Translations under genes and position numbers: made by a program
Shown: one piece after another, positions 26,880 to 34,983 of the stretch
Position numbering within the stretch: the stretch's first letter is position 1
How the letters are laid out: each line of letters starts with the position of its first letter
The notes under the pieces: model-generated
Told to the model about the DNA's origin: nothing
Database searches by the model: none
Seen by the model: only the letters and a program-made list of their open reading frames with translations
Origin: Leptolyngbya sp. PLA1
Lineage (GTDB): Bacteria > Planctomycetota > Phycisphaerae > Phycisphaerales > UBA1924
Reading direction: 5' to 3'
DNA length: 64,000 bases
NCBI GenBank assembly: GCA_021405315.1
Contig: QWIH01000018.1
Span: 1 to 64,000 of the forward strand

Positions 26880-27841
26880 GTGCGGGGTCGGTGGCAGCGC
26901 GCGGATCTGTTGGAGCGTCGGCGAGGGTTGAGCAACAGAGGTGAGAGCAGCACCGCCGCCACCCCCGGCGACGGCACGATGCCGACGTACGCGTCGAGCG
27001 ATCGTGTGACCTCGCGGAGCGTGATCATCGTGGCCTGCGTGCCGACGGCGACATTGAGGCCGCTGCCGATGTGGACGTGGCCGGACATGACCATGCGGAA
27101 GGGGTCGTCGGGGCTGTTGTGCGCATCGCGGTGGCGGGCGGCGAGGTAAGGGAGGTAGCCCGAGAGGAACGCGCCGGCGTAATCGAAGGTGTCGGGTGTG
27201 GCGGGGTTGTACGCGGGGATGAAGGGGTTGATCTGGGACGCCGGGAGCGCTGCGGCGACGGCGTCCCGAATCTGTGTCATGGGTAGCGTGGAGAGGCGGA
27301 CGTCGCCGATAGGGATGCCCGCGAGCGCTTCGGTGGGGTAGCGGTTGCCGAGGTAGTCCTGGGAGTAGATCGGGATGCTGCGGCCCGGGAGCTGGGATTC
27401 GCCGGGGAGGCGGAAGCGCTGGTACGCGGGTTCCATTTCCCAGCCGACGGACGTGTTGGCGCGGCTGAAGGAAACCACCGCGACGGGCTTGAGCTCGTCG
27501 ATGAGCCGTGCGAGGTCCGCGGCGGTGTCCTGGTAGTCGACCTCAAAGTCGCCGGTGCCCCGCGGGTTGGAGCCGGTGCCCCCCGGGAACTCGGGGAAGT
27601 AGGCTTTGATGTCGTATCCCCGGCCCTCCCAGTTCTCGCCGATCCAGGCTGAGGGGTTCTGGGCGGGGTTGGGGCTGAAGGGGCGGAGCATCTCGTTGGT
27701 GGGTGGCCAATAGCCGGTGACGAGGATGGTGCGGCGCTCCTGGCCCCAGCCCGGGGGCGGGGTGGTGGTGTCGGGTCCCTGAGCGTGGGCGGTGAGCGCG
27801 AGGACGTATGCGGCGAGGAGGGTGAGCAGGCAGCGGGGCAT
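26876..27841 (-). CDS. exported protein, pyroglutamyl-peptidase-like, with C-terminal sorting motif
   Basis: 321 residues. Signal peptide 1-20. RRTILVTGYWPPTNEMLRPF and the NPSAW block resemble the start of C15 peptidases (pyrrolidone carboxyl peptidases), and FRMVMSGHVHIG could correspond to the catalytic His region, but a clear catalytic Glu-Cys-His set is not obvious. VPSPGVAAVLLSPLLL followed by NPRRR is the same kind of envelope-sorting tail as in the protein at 3993. The stop codon overlaps the -35 box of the pseudopilin promoter. Confidence 0.55.
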   Translation of the reverse strand: MPRCLLTLLAAYVLALTAHAQGPDTTTPPPGWGQERRTILVTGYWPPTNEMLRPFSPNPAQNPSAWIGENWEGRGYDIKAYFPEFPGGTGSNPRGTGDFEVDYQDTAADLARLIDELKPVAVVSFSRANTSVGWEMEPAYQRFRLPGESQLPGRSIPIYSQDYLGNRYPTEALAGIPIGDVRLSTLPMTQIRDAVAAALPASQINPFIPAYNPATPDTFDYAGAFLSGYLPYLAARHRDAHNSPDDPFRMVMSGHVHIGSGLNVAVGTQATMITLREVTRSLDAYVGIVPSPGVAAVLLSPLLLNPRRRSNRSARCHRPRT

Positions 27842-27943
27842 GGGGAGAGCGTACCGCGTGAGTCAAGGGCGAGCGGGCGGGGTGGTGGAGACTTGGGCGT
27901 GCCGCGGGGAGGCGGCACGGACCATGGATGGTGCCCGCGCGGG

Positions 27944-28957
27944 CTACGACCAGAGCGCGTCGACCACGGCGGAGTAGAGCGGGATTCCGACCAGGATGTT
28001 GAAAGGGAAGGTCACTCCCAGCGCCATGGAAACATACACGCCGGGATCGGCCCTTGGAACCGCGAGCCTGAGGGCGGCGGGGGCGGCGATGTAGGAGGCG
28101 GACGCGGCGAGGACCCCGAGCAGCACGGCGTCGCCACGGGAGACGCCGAGCAACTTGGCGGGCGCGATGGCAAGAGCCGCGAAGCACAGTGGAGCGAGGA
28201 TCGCGAAGACGGGGATGCCGAGGCGCGTGCGTCGGATGGAGGGGAGGCGTCGAGCGGCGAGCACGCCGAGGTCGAGGAGGAAGAAGGCGAGGACGCCGGG
28301 GAAGACATCGGTGCAGAGAGGCTTGAAGACGCCGTAGCCGCGGCTGCCGGTGAGGAGTCCGATGAGGAGGCTGCCGAGGAGGACGACGACGGGCCCGTTG
28401 AGGAGGGCTTCATGGAGGACGGCGCCCCAGCCACCGGAGCGAGGGGCGCTGGTCGGGGGCGCGTCCGCGGGCCGTCGTCGTTCGTCGAGGCGAAGCAGGC
28501 CGAGCGCGATGACGATGGCGGGGGCTTCCATGAGGGCCATCGCGGCGACCATGTGCCCGCCGAAGGGCGTGCCCCGCTGGTCGAGTACGGAGCAGGCGGT
28601 GAGAAAGGTGACGACGCTGACGGAGCCGTAGCAGGCGGCGAGTGCCGCGGCGTTGGCGGCGTCGAGGAGTCGGCGGCAGAGGGCGTACGCGAGCACAGGC
28701 GTGAGCGAGGCGAGGAGCAGGGCCAGGCCTATGGCGCGGCCGCCATCGGCGGTGAGGCCTGATGCGGCGAGCTCGACGCCCCCTTTGAACCCGATGGCCC
28801 AGAGCAGGTAGACCGAGAGCATCTTGGTCACGGCCTTGGGGATGACGATCTTCGAGCCGGCGAGTGTGGCGGCAGCCCCCAGGAAGAAGAAGAGCACCGG
28901 GGGGCTGATGGTGAGCCAGCCCGGCGCGGGATCGGAGGCGGCGAGCGGAGGGTTCAT
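27944..28957 (-). CDS. SbtA-like sodium-dependent bicarbonate transporter family protein
   Basis: The start at 28957 (MNPPLAASDPAP) excludes a low-complexity upstream extension. 337 residues with about ten membrane segments in two similar halves. SPPVLFFFLGAAATLAGSKIVIPKAVTKMLSVYLLWAIGFKGG and ACYGSVSVVTFLTA match the SbtA/DUF897 family. The cyanobacterial member imports bicarbonate with sodium. Whether the planctomycete protein uses bicarbonate is unknown; no companion SbtB gene is adjacent. Divergent from padR. Confidence 0.8.
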   Translation of the reverse strand: MNPPLAASDPAPGWLTISPPVLFFFLGAAATLAGSKIVIPKAVTKMLSVYLLWAIGFKGGVELAASGLTADGGRAIGLALLLASLTPVLAYALCRRLLDAANAAALAACYGSVSVVTFLTACSVLDQRGTPFGGHMVAAMALMEAPAIVIALGLLRLDERRRPADAPPTSAPRSGGWGAVLHEALLNGPVVVLLGSLLIGLLTGSRGYGVFKPLCTDVFPGVLAFFLLDLGVLAARRLPSIRRTRLGIPVFAILAPLCFAALAIAPAKLLGVSRGDAVLLGVLAASASYIAAPAALRLAVPRADPGVYVSMALGVTFPFNILVGIPLYSAVVDALWS

Positions 28958-29091
28958 GCGTGGCAAGCGTATTCGGGTGCGTCCCGGGGCCCGGACGCGG
29001 GGCTGCGGCGCGTGAGGCCGGGAGGGGCGGAAGGGCGGAGGGAGCGCGAGAATTCGAGGGGCAAAGCCGCAACCCGGGGATGGAGGTGCCT

Positions 29092-29116
29092 GTATACCTT
29101 GCGTCACATAGTATGC
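29092..29116 (+). promoter_or_regulatory. inverted repeat upstream of padR, probable operator
   Basis: GTATAC (29092-29097) and GTATGC (29111-29116) form a 6-bp inverted repeat with one wobble, 13 bases apart, about 30 bases before padR. TATACC in the left arm could be the -10 box. PadR repressors commonly control their own promoter through such repeats, so autoregulation is likely. Confidence 0.45.
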
Positions 29117-29145
29117 GAGCCGGGTGCTCCGGCCGGAGGTGCGGC

Positions 29146-29499
29146 ATGAGGATCGAGCGTGAGCTGATGCGTGGCGCGGGGCCTGTGGCGGTGATGAAAC
29201 TGCTGCAGAAGGGTGAGATGTACGGGTACGAGGTGGTCGCGGCGCTCGCGGCCCGGAGCGAGGGGGTGCTGGACATGGGCCAGTCGACGCTATACCCGAT
29301 GCTGTACAACCTGGAGGCCAAGGGGCTGATCGCGGGGGAGTGGCGTGAGGCGTCGTCCGGGCGTGAGCGGAAGTACTACCGGCTCACGGCGAAGGGGCAG
29401 AAGAGGCTGGCGGCGGAGGAAGAGCAGTGGAAAGCGCTCGCGGGGGCGATGGCGAAGCTGGGCGTCCTGAGCGCGCCCGTGCGGGAGGTGACGGCATGA
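29146..29499 (+). CDS. PadR-family transcriptional regulator
   Basis: 117 residues from ATG 29146, preceded by GGAGGT six bases upstream. The winged helix contains LLQKGEMYGYEVVAAL and the family signature LYPMLYNLEAKGLI followed by GRERKYYRLTAKGQKRL. PadR proteins are dimeric repressors answering to small molecules or stress. The stop overlaps the start of the next gene (ATGA), a pair typical of PadR with a membrane protein carrying an N-terminal permease-prefix-like domain. Confidence 0.9.
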   Translation: MRIERELMRGAGPVAVMKLLQKGEMYGYEVVAALAARSEGVLDMGQSTLYPMLYNLEAKGLIAGEWREASSGRERKYYRLTAKGQKRLAAEEEQWKALAGAMAKLGVLSAPVREVTA

Positions 29500-31328
29500 A
29501 CCGGGAGATGCGTGCGGTGGCGCGGCCTGCGGGCAAGCGTGCGGCGGAGGAGGTCATCTCGGCGTCCGGGCTGCCGGCGTCGTTGGCCGGGGTGGTGCGG
29601 GGGGTGGTCTCGGGCAGCCGCCTGTGGCCGGCGGAACGGGCGGAGGTGGCCCGGGAGTTGTGCGCGCACTTCGCCGAGGGGCTGGAGGCGGGCGAGAGCG
29701 CGGAGACGCTGGCGCGGGAGTTTGGTGACGTGGCGCGTGCGTCGAAGCTGATCCGGCGAGCGCGGCTTCGGCTCAGGCCCCTGTGGTGGCGGGCGGCGCG
29801 GCGCACGGTTCACGGGTGCATGGCGGTGTTGCTGACGGGCGTGCTGGGGTACGGCGTGCTGGCCGCGAGGTACTTCGGGGGCTCGCCCAATGTGAGCCGG
29901 AACTACATGGCGGAACTCAACGCGCAGGTGCTGGCGACGCCGGAGGGGGAGCGGGCGTGGCCGCTGTACCTGCGTGCGATTCCCGCGTTCGGCGAGCAGC
30001 CCGCGTGGTTTGATCAGGAGTCGAGCGAGCGGAGCGCTTCGGAGGTGGACGAGTGGGTGAGGTCGAAGGGCCACGCGTTCGAGATGGCGAGGGAGGCGGC
30101 GTCCAAGCGGATGCTGGGGGCGGTGCTGTCGTCGAGGCTGCAGCCGGAGTACATCGCGGCGTTGCGCGCCTCGGGGCGTGAGGGCAGCGTGGACGAGGGC
30201 CCGGGGCCGGAGAACCCGCTGATGATGGGTGTGCTGCTGCCCCACCTGGGCGAGATGAGGCGGATCGCGCGATACTTGAACGAGGACCTGTCGCTGGCGG
30301 CGCGCGAGGGCGACGGGGCGAGGTTCATCGCGGATGTACGGGCGCTCCTGGGAATGGCCGGGCAGAACGCGCGTGACCCGATGCTGATCAGCCAGTTGGT
30401 GGGCCTTGCGATCTTCGATCTGACGCTCCGCGGAGTGGAGGAGCACGTCGGCACACCCGGGCTGCTGAGCAACTCGGACCTGCAAGAGCTGGCGCACATG
30501 GTCGGCGGGTTCGGGGGCGGGCGCGTGAGGCTTGACATGTCGGGGGAGCGGGTGATGGTGGATGACATCGTGCAGCGGTGTTACACCGACGATGGAGACG
30601 GAGACGGTCGCGTGGTGCGGACGAACCTGGGCGAGATCATGTATGACGATTTCGGGATGGCGCGTCCGAAGGGGTTGGCGGTGATCATCGCGGCGCAGCC
30701 CGTCCTGACCGCGACGATGCCTGGCCGGCGCGAGGTGACCCGGCGTCTGGAAGCGGCGCTGGCGGCGGCGGCGGCGGACGAGGCGCTCCCCCCGTGGCGG
30801 CACGGTGAGCGGCGCTCCGACGTCGGGTATCGGGACCTCTTCGAGAGCGCGCTTTTCAGGCTTGTGCCGGTGGCAGAGTCGCTGATGGGGCATGGGGGTG
30901 ATGAAGGGCCGATGGTGGGAGCGTTCGGGTCCCGAGACATGATCGAGGCTCGGCGCGCGGCTGTGCTGGTCAGGCTGGCGCTGGAACTGCACAAGCGGGA
31001 GACGGGCCGGTGGCCGGCGTCGCTCGACGAACTGGTGCCGCGGTATCTGCCGAGCGTGCCCTCGGATCCGTTCGACGGGAAGCCTCTGCGGTATTCGCCG
31101 GGGGTCGGCGGCATGAGCCCGGTGGTGTACAGCGTGGGGGTGGATGGCGTCGACGACGGGGGTGTGCCGCCGGCGACGGAGGGCGGGCGGAAGAACGTCA
31201 ACAGCCTGCGGGTCTTCGTGTGGGCGCGGAGTGACCCGGCGCCGAGTCCGGAGCGGCGGGCCGTGATCGAGGAGGCGAAGGGCGACTGGGTGCTGTGGAG
31301 GGCTCAGCCGGCGCCCGGCGGTCAGTGA
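29496..31328 (+). CDS. PadR-partner membrane protein with large exported domain
   Basis: 610 residues, start overlapping the padR stop. Residues 1-95 have the helical pattern AEVARELCAHFAEGLEAGESAETLAREFGDVA, seen at the N-terminus of membrane proteins encoded with PadR regulators. One membrane helix lies at about 108-125. The large C-terminal region ends with RWPASLDELVPRYLPSVPSDPFDGKPL, a motif of planctomycete exported proteins that resembles the C-terminal half of pseudopilins. Function unknown. The 3' end overlaps the convergent next gene by 7 bases. Confidence 0.65.
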   Translation: MNREMRAVARPAGKRAAEEVISASGLPASLAGVVRGVVSGSRLWPAERAEVARELCAHFAEGLEAGESAETLAREFGDVARASKLIRRARLRLRPLWWRAARRTVHGCMAVLLTGVLGYGVLAARYFGGSPNVSRNYMAELNAQVLATPEGERAWPLYLRAIPAFGEQPAWFDQESSERSASEVDEWVRSKGHAFEMAREAASKRMLGAVLSSRLQPEYIAALRASGREGSVDEGPGPENPLMMGVLLPHLGEMRRIARYLNEDLSLAAREGDGARFIADVRALLGMAGQNARDPMLISQLVGLAIFDLTLRGVEEHVGTPGLLSNSDLQELAHMVGGFGGGRVRLDMSGERVMVDDIVQRCYTDDGDGDGRVVRTNLGEIMYDDFGMARPKGLAVIIAAQPVLTATMPGRREVTRRLEAALAAAAADEALPPWRHGERRSDVGYRDLFESALFRLVPVAESLMGHGGDEGPMVGAFGSRDMIEARRAAVLVRLALELHKRETGRWPASLDELVPRYLPSVPSDPFDGKPLRYSPGVGGMSPVVYSVGVDGVDDGGVPPATEGGRKNVNSLRVFVWARSDPAPSPERRAVIEEAKGDWVLWRAQPAPGGQ

Positions 31329-32548
31329 CAGTTTTCCAAGACGCGTGTGATCTCACGGGCCGAGGGAGTGTCGGCGCGGCGCTGGAGGTACTCCATGCCC
31401 GCGGGCGCGGCGAGGTCGCAGCGGTGGCTGCGTGTCCAGTGGACTTCCCAGAGTGTGAGGAGCGTCTGCTCGATCATGCGAGAGAGCGACTCGGCGGTGT
31501 TGAGCCCCGGCGGGCGGGCCGCGGTGGGGTCGAGGGTCGCTTCAAACTCGTGCAGGTCGTGGAGCAGGAGTTGAGCATCGGCGGCGACGCCGGCGGGCAG
31601 GGCTGTTCCGTCCGAGAGGCCCTGGCGGTCTTCGGCGAGGAGTTTGTAGCGAGCCCGCAAGACCGCCCCCGCTGAGAACCGGCCCGGTGCGGCCCGCACG
31701 AGGTCGCTGCGGAAGGTGCGTGGCAGGGCGCGGTCGTACACGGTGTTGTTCAGAAACACATCCGGCGAGAACGAGTCGCCGGGCACGTGCGGGACCATGC
31801 ACACGATGGCGAGAAACTCATCGACACGCGGTTCGGAGGTGGACGACATGTAGTCGTCGTGCAACTCCTTGGTCACGCCGAAGAGGTCCATGGCGACGGG
31901 GTTTGGGCGGCCCTGGGCGGTTGCGGCGTCGTGCGCCGATCGGAACAGCCGTTGAAGGGCCAGCAGTTCGGCGTGCCGCTCTTCGGGCGTTGGCATCGTG
32001 GACGCGCGCACGTGCAGAAGGGGTGCGATGCCCGCGAGCTTGTCGAGGCTGCCCGCGAGCACGAGGGACTCAGCGGAGGGTTGGCCTTCGAGGCCACGGA
32101 GTGCGTCCTGGCGGCACTGCTGCTTCGCGTCCTCCGGCATCGGAAGACCGTGGTCGCGGTACCTCCGGACGATGAGCCCGATGGCCTCGTTGGCCATCGT
32201 CTCTCGCCACCAAGGGTCGGGCAGGAGGTCAAAGTGCCGACGAGCGAGATCGATGGCCTCCTGGTCTCGGCCGGCTCTGGGCAGGACGGTGAAGGCGGCG
32301 GTGACGAGCCCTGGCGAGGCGGGGTTCGCTGGTCCCGCTTCCGCGAGGGTCCGCAGGAGGAGGTCGGCCTCGGCGCTCGCCTGCTCGGGCGTGGTGGTTC
32401 CGGCGCGGGCCAGTGCTCGCTGGCGGAAGTCGCGGAGTACGTCCTTGGGCGTGCCGTCGCGCACGCGGGCTCCCAGCGCGAGGGCAACGCTGAGTGAGCA
32501 AAGCGATCCGACGACGCAGAGGCGGCCGATCCGTTCACGCTGAAGCAT
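31322..32548 (-). CDS. exported helical protein, unknown function
   Basis: 408 residues. N-terminal hydrophobic signal or anchor (about residues 8-26), then a mainly helical sequence with TPR-like spacing (LRTLAEAGPANPASPGLVTAAFTVLPRAGRDQEAIDLARRHF). No catalytic motif recognised. It converges with the PadR-partner gene and overlaps it by 7 bases. The 292-base stretch upstream of it holds the repeats listed separately. Confidence 0.5.
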   Translation of the reverse strand: MLQRERIGRLCVVGSLCSLSVALALGARVRDGTPKDVLRDFRQRALARAGTTTPEQASAEADLLLRTLAEAGPANPASPGLVTAAFTVLPRAGRDQEAIDLARRHFDLLPDPWWRETMANEAIGLIVRRYRDHGLPMPEDAKQQCRQDALRGLEGQPSAESLVLAGSLDKLAGIAPLLHVRASTMPTPEERHAELLALQRLFRSAHDAATAQGRPNPVAMDLFGVTKELHDDYMSSTSEPRVDEFLAIVCMVPHVPGDSFSPDVFLNNTVYDRALPRTFRSDLVRAAPGRFSAGAVLRARYKLLAEDRQGLSDGTALPAGVAADAQLLLHDLHEFEATLDPTAARPPGLNTAESLSRMIEQTLLTLWEVHWTRSHRCDLAAPAGMEYLQRRADTPSAREITRVLENCH

Positions 32549-32643
32549 GGGTCCTCCCGAGTGAGACTAGGGGCACGCTGGCGCAGCCAAGCAGCGCGAG
32601 GCAGCCCGTGGTCATCGTGAGCCGACCCCTAGGTGTAGTGCGG

Positions 32644-32660
32644 CCAACGCGTCGCGTTGG
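32644..32660. repeat. perfect palindrome
   Basis: CCAACGCG-T-CGCGTTGG, 8-bp arms around one base, in the gap between pdhB and the exported helical protein gene. It has no T tract on either strand, so it may be a protein-binding site. Confidence 0.5.
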
Positions 32661-32686
32661 GGCCAACGAGATCAGCGCCTGTGCAA

Positions 32687-32721
32687 GACGGCGGACGGCA
32701 GACGGCAGACGGCAGACGGCA
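32687..32721. repeat. five tandem copies of a 7-bp unit
   Basis: Unit GACGGCA; copy 1 ends in G, copies 2-5 are identical. Non-coding, so its length may vary among strains by slippage. Confidence 0.8.
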
Positions 32722-32778
32722 GCATGAAATCAACCTCGCACTATTACGGGTGCTTGTCAAGCCAATCGCCCAACTTGG

Positions 32779-32798
32779 CACCCCTCACTTTGGGGGTG
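32779..32798. terminator. hairpin downstream of pdhB
   Basis: CACCCC (32779-32784) pairs with GGGGTG (32793-32798) around an 8-base loop, 43 bases after the pdhB stop. No clear T run follows on the minus strand, so termination is only likely. Confidence 0.35.
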
Positions 32799-32840
32799 TG
32801 ACGGCCGCATCAGATGACGCGGTGTGCGTTGTAGTGCGTA

Positions 32841-33887
32841 TTACGCCAGCGCCGACCTGACCGCCTCGAGGATGCGGTTCTTGTTGGGCAGGTAGTCGGC
32901 CTCGAGGCCCTTGGCGTAGGGGGTGGGCACGTCGGCGGTGTTGACGCGGACGGGCTGGTGGTCGAGCCAGTCGAAGGCGCGTTCCACGACCTGCGTGCAG
33001 ACCTCGCTGGCGACGCTGGCAAAGGGCCAGGACTGGTCGACGACGACAATGCGGCCGGTCTTCTTCACGCTCTCGATGACCGAATCGATGTCGAGGGGGC
33101 GGATGGTCCGCATGTCGAGGACGTCGCAGCGGATGCCCTCGGCGGCGAGTTCGTCGGCGGCCTCGATGCAGAAGTTCACCGGCCTGCCGAAGGAAACAAG
33201 CGTGCAGGCGTTGCCCTCGCGGCAGAGGCGGGCCTGGCCGAAGGGGATGTAATACTCCTCGGCGGGGACGTGGGCCTTGTCGCCCAGCATGCGCTCGGAC
33301 TCGAGGAAGAAGACGGGGTCGAGTTCGCGGAGGGCGGTCTTGAGGAGGCCCTTGGCGTCGTAGGGGTTGCTGGGGATGACGATCTTCACGCCCGGCACGT
33401 TGGCGTATAGGCCCTCGACGCACCAGGAGTGGGTGGAGCCGAGCTGCCCGCCGGCGCCGTCGTTGCCTCGGAAGACGACGGGGCAGCCCCACTGGCCGCC
33501 GGACATGTAGAGCATCTTGGGAACGTTGTTGAGGATCTGGTCGGCGGCGACGAGGCTGAAGGACCAGGACATGAACTCGATGACGGGGCGCAGGCCGTAC
33601 ATGGCGGCGCCGACGGCGAGGCCGGCGAAGCCGTTCTCGGAGATGGGAGCGTCGATGATGCGCTTGGGGCCGAACTCATCGAGCATGCCCTGGGAGACCT
33701 TGTACGCGCCGTTGTACTGGGCGACTTCCTCGCCCATGAGGAACATCCGCGGGTCGCGGCGCATCTCTTCGGAGAGGGCCTCGCGGAGGGCCTCGCGGAA
33801 CTGGATGACGCGGTCGCCCTCGCGGGGGGGCAGGGGGGTGTCGAAGTCGGGGAGTCGGGTTTCGAGGAGTGCGGGGGCGGCGGACAT
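32841..33887 (-). CDS. pdhB: pyruvate dehydrogenase E1 component, beta subunit
   Basis: 348 residues. Family blocks seen: REALREALSEEMRRDPRMFLMGEEVAQYNGAYKV at the N-terminus with the thiamine-diphosphate-activating Glu, DAPISENGFAGLAVGAA, the cation and interface segment FRGNDGAGGQLGSTHSW, and a transketolase C-terminal domain with DMRTIRPLD. Together with the alpha subunit it decarboxylates pyruvate. No alpha gene lies within the window and E2 is 8.6 kb away. GGAG precedes the start. Confidence 0.92.
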   Translation of the reverse strand: MSAAPALLETRLPDFDTPLPPREGDRVIQFREALREALSEEMRRDPRMFLMGEEVAQYNGAYKVSQGMLDEFGPKRIIDAPISENGFAGLAVGAAMYGLRPVIEFMSWSFSLVAADQILNNVPKMLYMSGGQWGCPVVFRGNDGAGGQLGSTHSWCVEGLYANVPGVKIVIPSNPYDAKGLLKTALRELDPVFFLESERMLGDKAHVPAEEYYIPFGQARLCREGNACTLVSFGRPVNFCIEAADELAAEGIRCDVLDMRTIRPLDIDSVIESVKKTGRIVVVDQSWPFASVASEVCTQVVERAFDWLDHQPVRVNTADVPTPYAKGLEADYLPNKNRILEAVRSALA

Positions 33888-34027
33888 GGGAGCTCCGATG
33901 GCGGTTGAGGCGGAGGCGGGGCGCTGCGCCCACCCGGAATGCGGATGATAGGAACGGGGGCGGCTTCGGGGCGTCGGGGGCGCGTGATCGGACGCGCCGG
34001 CGTCCTATAGGAACGGCGGGGGCACGG

Positions 34028-34059
34028 TTTGCGTGGAGCGGGGAGCCGAAGCACGCAAA
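34028..34059. promoter_or_regulatory. inverted repeat between divergent genes
   Basis: TTTGCGTG (34028-34035) and CACGCAAA (34052-34059) form perfect 8-bp arms around 16 bases in the gap between pdhB (minus) and the small exported protein (plus). A weak TTGATT box follows at 34065. It is a possible shared operator. TAGGAACGG occurs twice, near 33950 and 34013, in the same gap. Confidence 0.4.
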
Positions 34060-34164
34060 TCGGCTTGATTCCGAGCGAAAGAAGTGGATGCTGGGGGCTG
34101 GATCGCGGCCACCCGGGCGTGGAGAGGGGCGGGCCGCTCCGCAGGACGCGAAAGAGAGACGGAC

Positions 34165-34740
34165 ATGCTGATTGAATCGATGGCGATTGTCGCGGCCGCC
34201 GCGGTCTTTGACTCGCAGGTCATCCCCGGCCACGAGCGGCCCAACAGCGGCGTAAGGCAGCTCGCGACCCGGGCGCCGGAGCGGCCCGTGACGGGCATGC
34301 TGTGGGCCGGCCGGCTGGTGATGGGCGGGGTGGACCTCCCCGAGGCGTCGTCGGCGGAGGTGGCGCACGGCGCGCACAACGCCTCGAACGCGATCGCGTA
34401 CGTGCGCGTGGGGCAGCTCATGGTCGGCATCAACCCGTGGGTCGAGATGCGGGCGCCGGGCCTGGCGCACCTGGAGGCCGGGCGGCAGGAGTGGCTCGCG
34501 GAGCGGGGCTTCACGGGCGCCGTCCGCACGTTCATGAATGACGCGAACTTCGTGGGCGCGCACGAGCACATGACGCACGCGGCGGCACCGGCGAGCGAGG
34601 CTGTGAACACGCCGGTCGTGCCCCGTGCGGTGATCGAGCTGGCTCCGGACGCGCCGCGGCATCGCAGCCGCATGCGCGTGGAGGCGCCCCGCGTGATTCG
34701 GGTGCTGCCCATGAACGAAACCCGCGTCGCATCGAAGTAG
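34165..34740 (+). CDS. small secreted protein, unknown function
   Basis: 191 residues from ATG 34165 after a purine-rich AAAGAGAGAC segment. A short weakly hydrophobic N-terminus is followed by a sequence with no recognised domain; ASNAIAYVRVGQLMVGINPWVEMRAPG and a His-rich FVGAHEHMTH stretch stand out. The latter might bind metal. Isolated between pdhB and msrBA. Function unknown. Confidence 0.45.
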   Translation: MLIESMAIVAAAAVFDSQVIPGHERPNSGVRQLATRAPERPVTGMLWAGRLVMGGVDLPEASSAEVAHGAHNASNAIAYVRVGQLMVGINPWVEMRAPGLAHLEAGRQEWLAERGFTGAVRTFMNDANFVGAHEHMTHAAAPASEAVNTPVVPRAVIELAPDAPRHRSRMRVEAPRVIRVLPMNETRVASK

Positions 34741-34775
34741 GAACCGAGCTCCCGCGTTGGGGCCGGGGAAGAGGG

Positions 34776-34796
34776 ACGGGGCGAAGCTCGCCCCGT
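34776..34796 (+). terminator. strong hairpin after the small secreted protein gene
   Basis: ACGGGGCGA-AGC-TCGCCCCGT, 9 bp with a 3-base loop, 36 bases after the stop codon. Only a short T pair follows. Confidence 0.4.
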
Positions 34797-34907
34797 TGCG
34801 TGGCACGATCCGCCGTCCGGCATGGGCCGGGCGGCGGTTGTCGTTCGGGGAAGTGTGAACCGGGGAGGGGCGGTGGGCGTAGGGTGGTGCACGGCGCTCG
34901 CCGACAT

Positions 34908-34978
34908 CCGCCGGGTGGCCCACCGCGAAGGAGCTGCGTGGAGTCCGACCCGGCGGCGTGGGCCCCGGAAAGGGGAGG
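34908..34978 (+). promoter_or_regulatory. structured leader of msrBA
   Basis: CCGCCGGGT (34908-34916) pairs with ACCCGGCGG (34948-34956). Inside this stem, CCAC-CGC pairs with GCG-TGG around GAAGGAGCT. Just downstream CCCC (34963-34966) faces GGGG (34972-34975), which is part of the ribosome-binding site GGGGAGG (34972-34978). This could couple folding to translation of msrBA. No known riboswitch class was recognised. Confidence 0.4.
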
Positions 34979-34983
34979 TACCG

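Noticed and set aside
34885..34945. Resemblance of GGCGCTC and GGAGC elements before msrBA to SAH riboswitch parts
   Set aside because: The order of elements is reversed relative to the known motif and the gene function does not fit, so only a generic structured leader is called.
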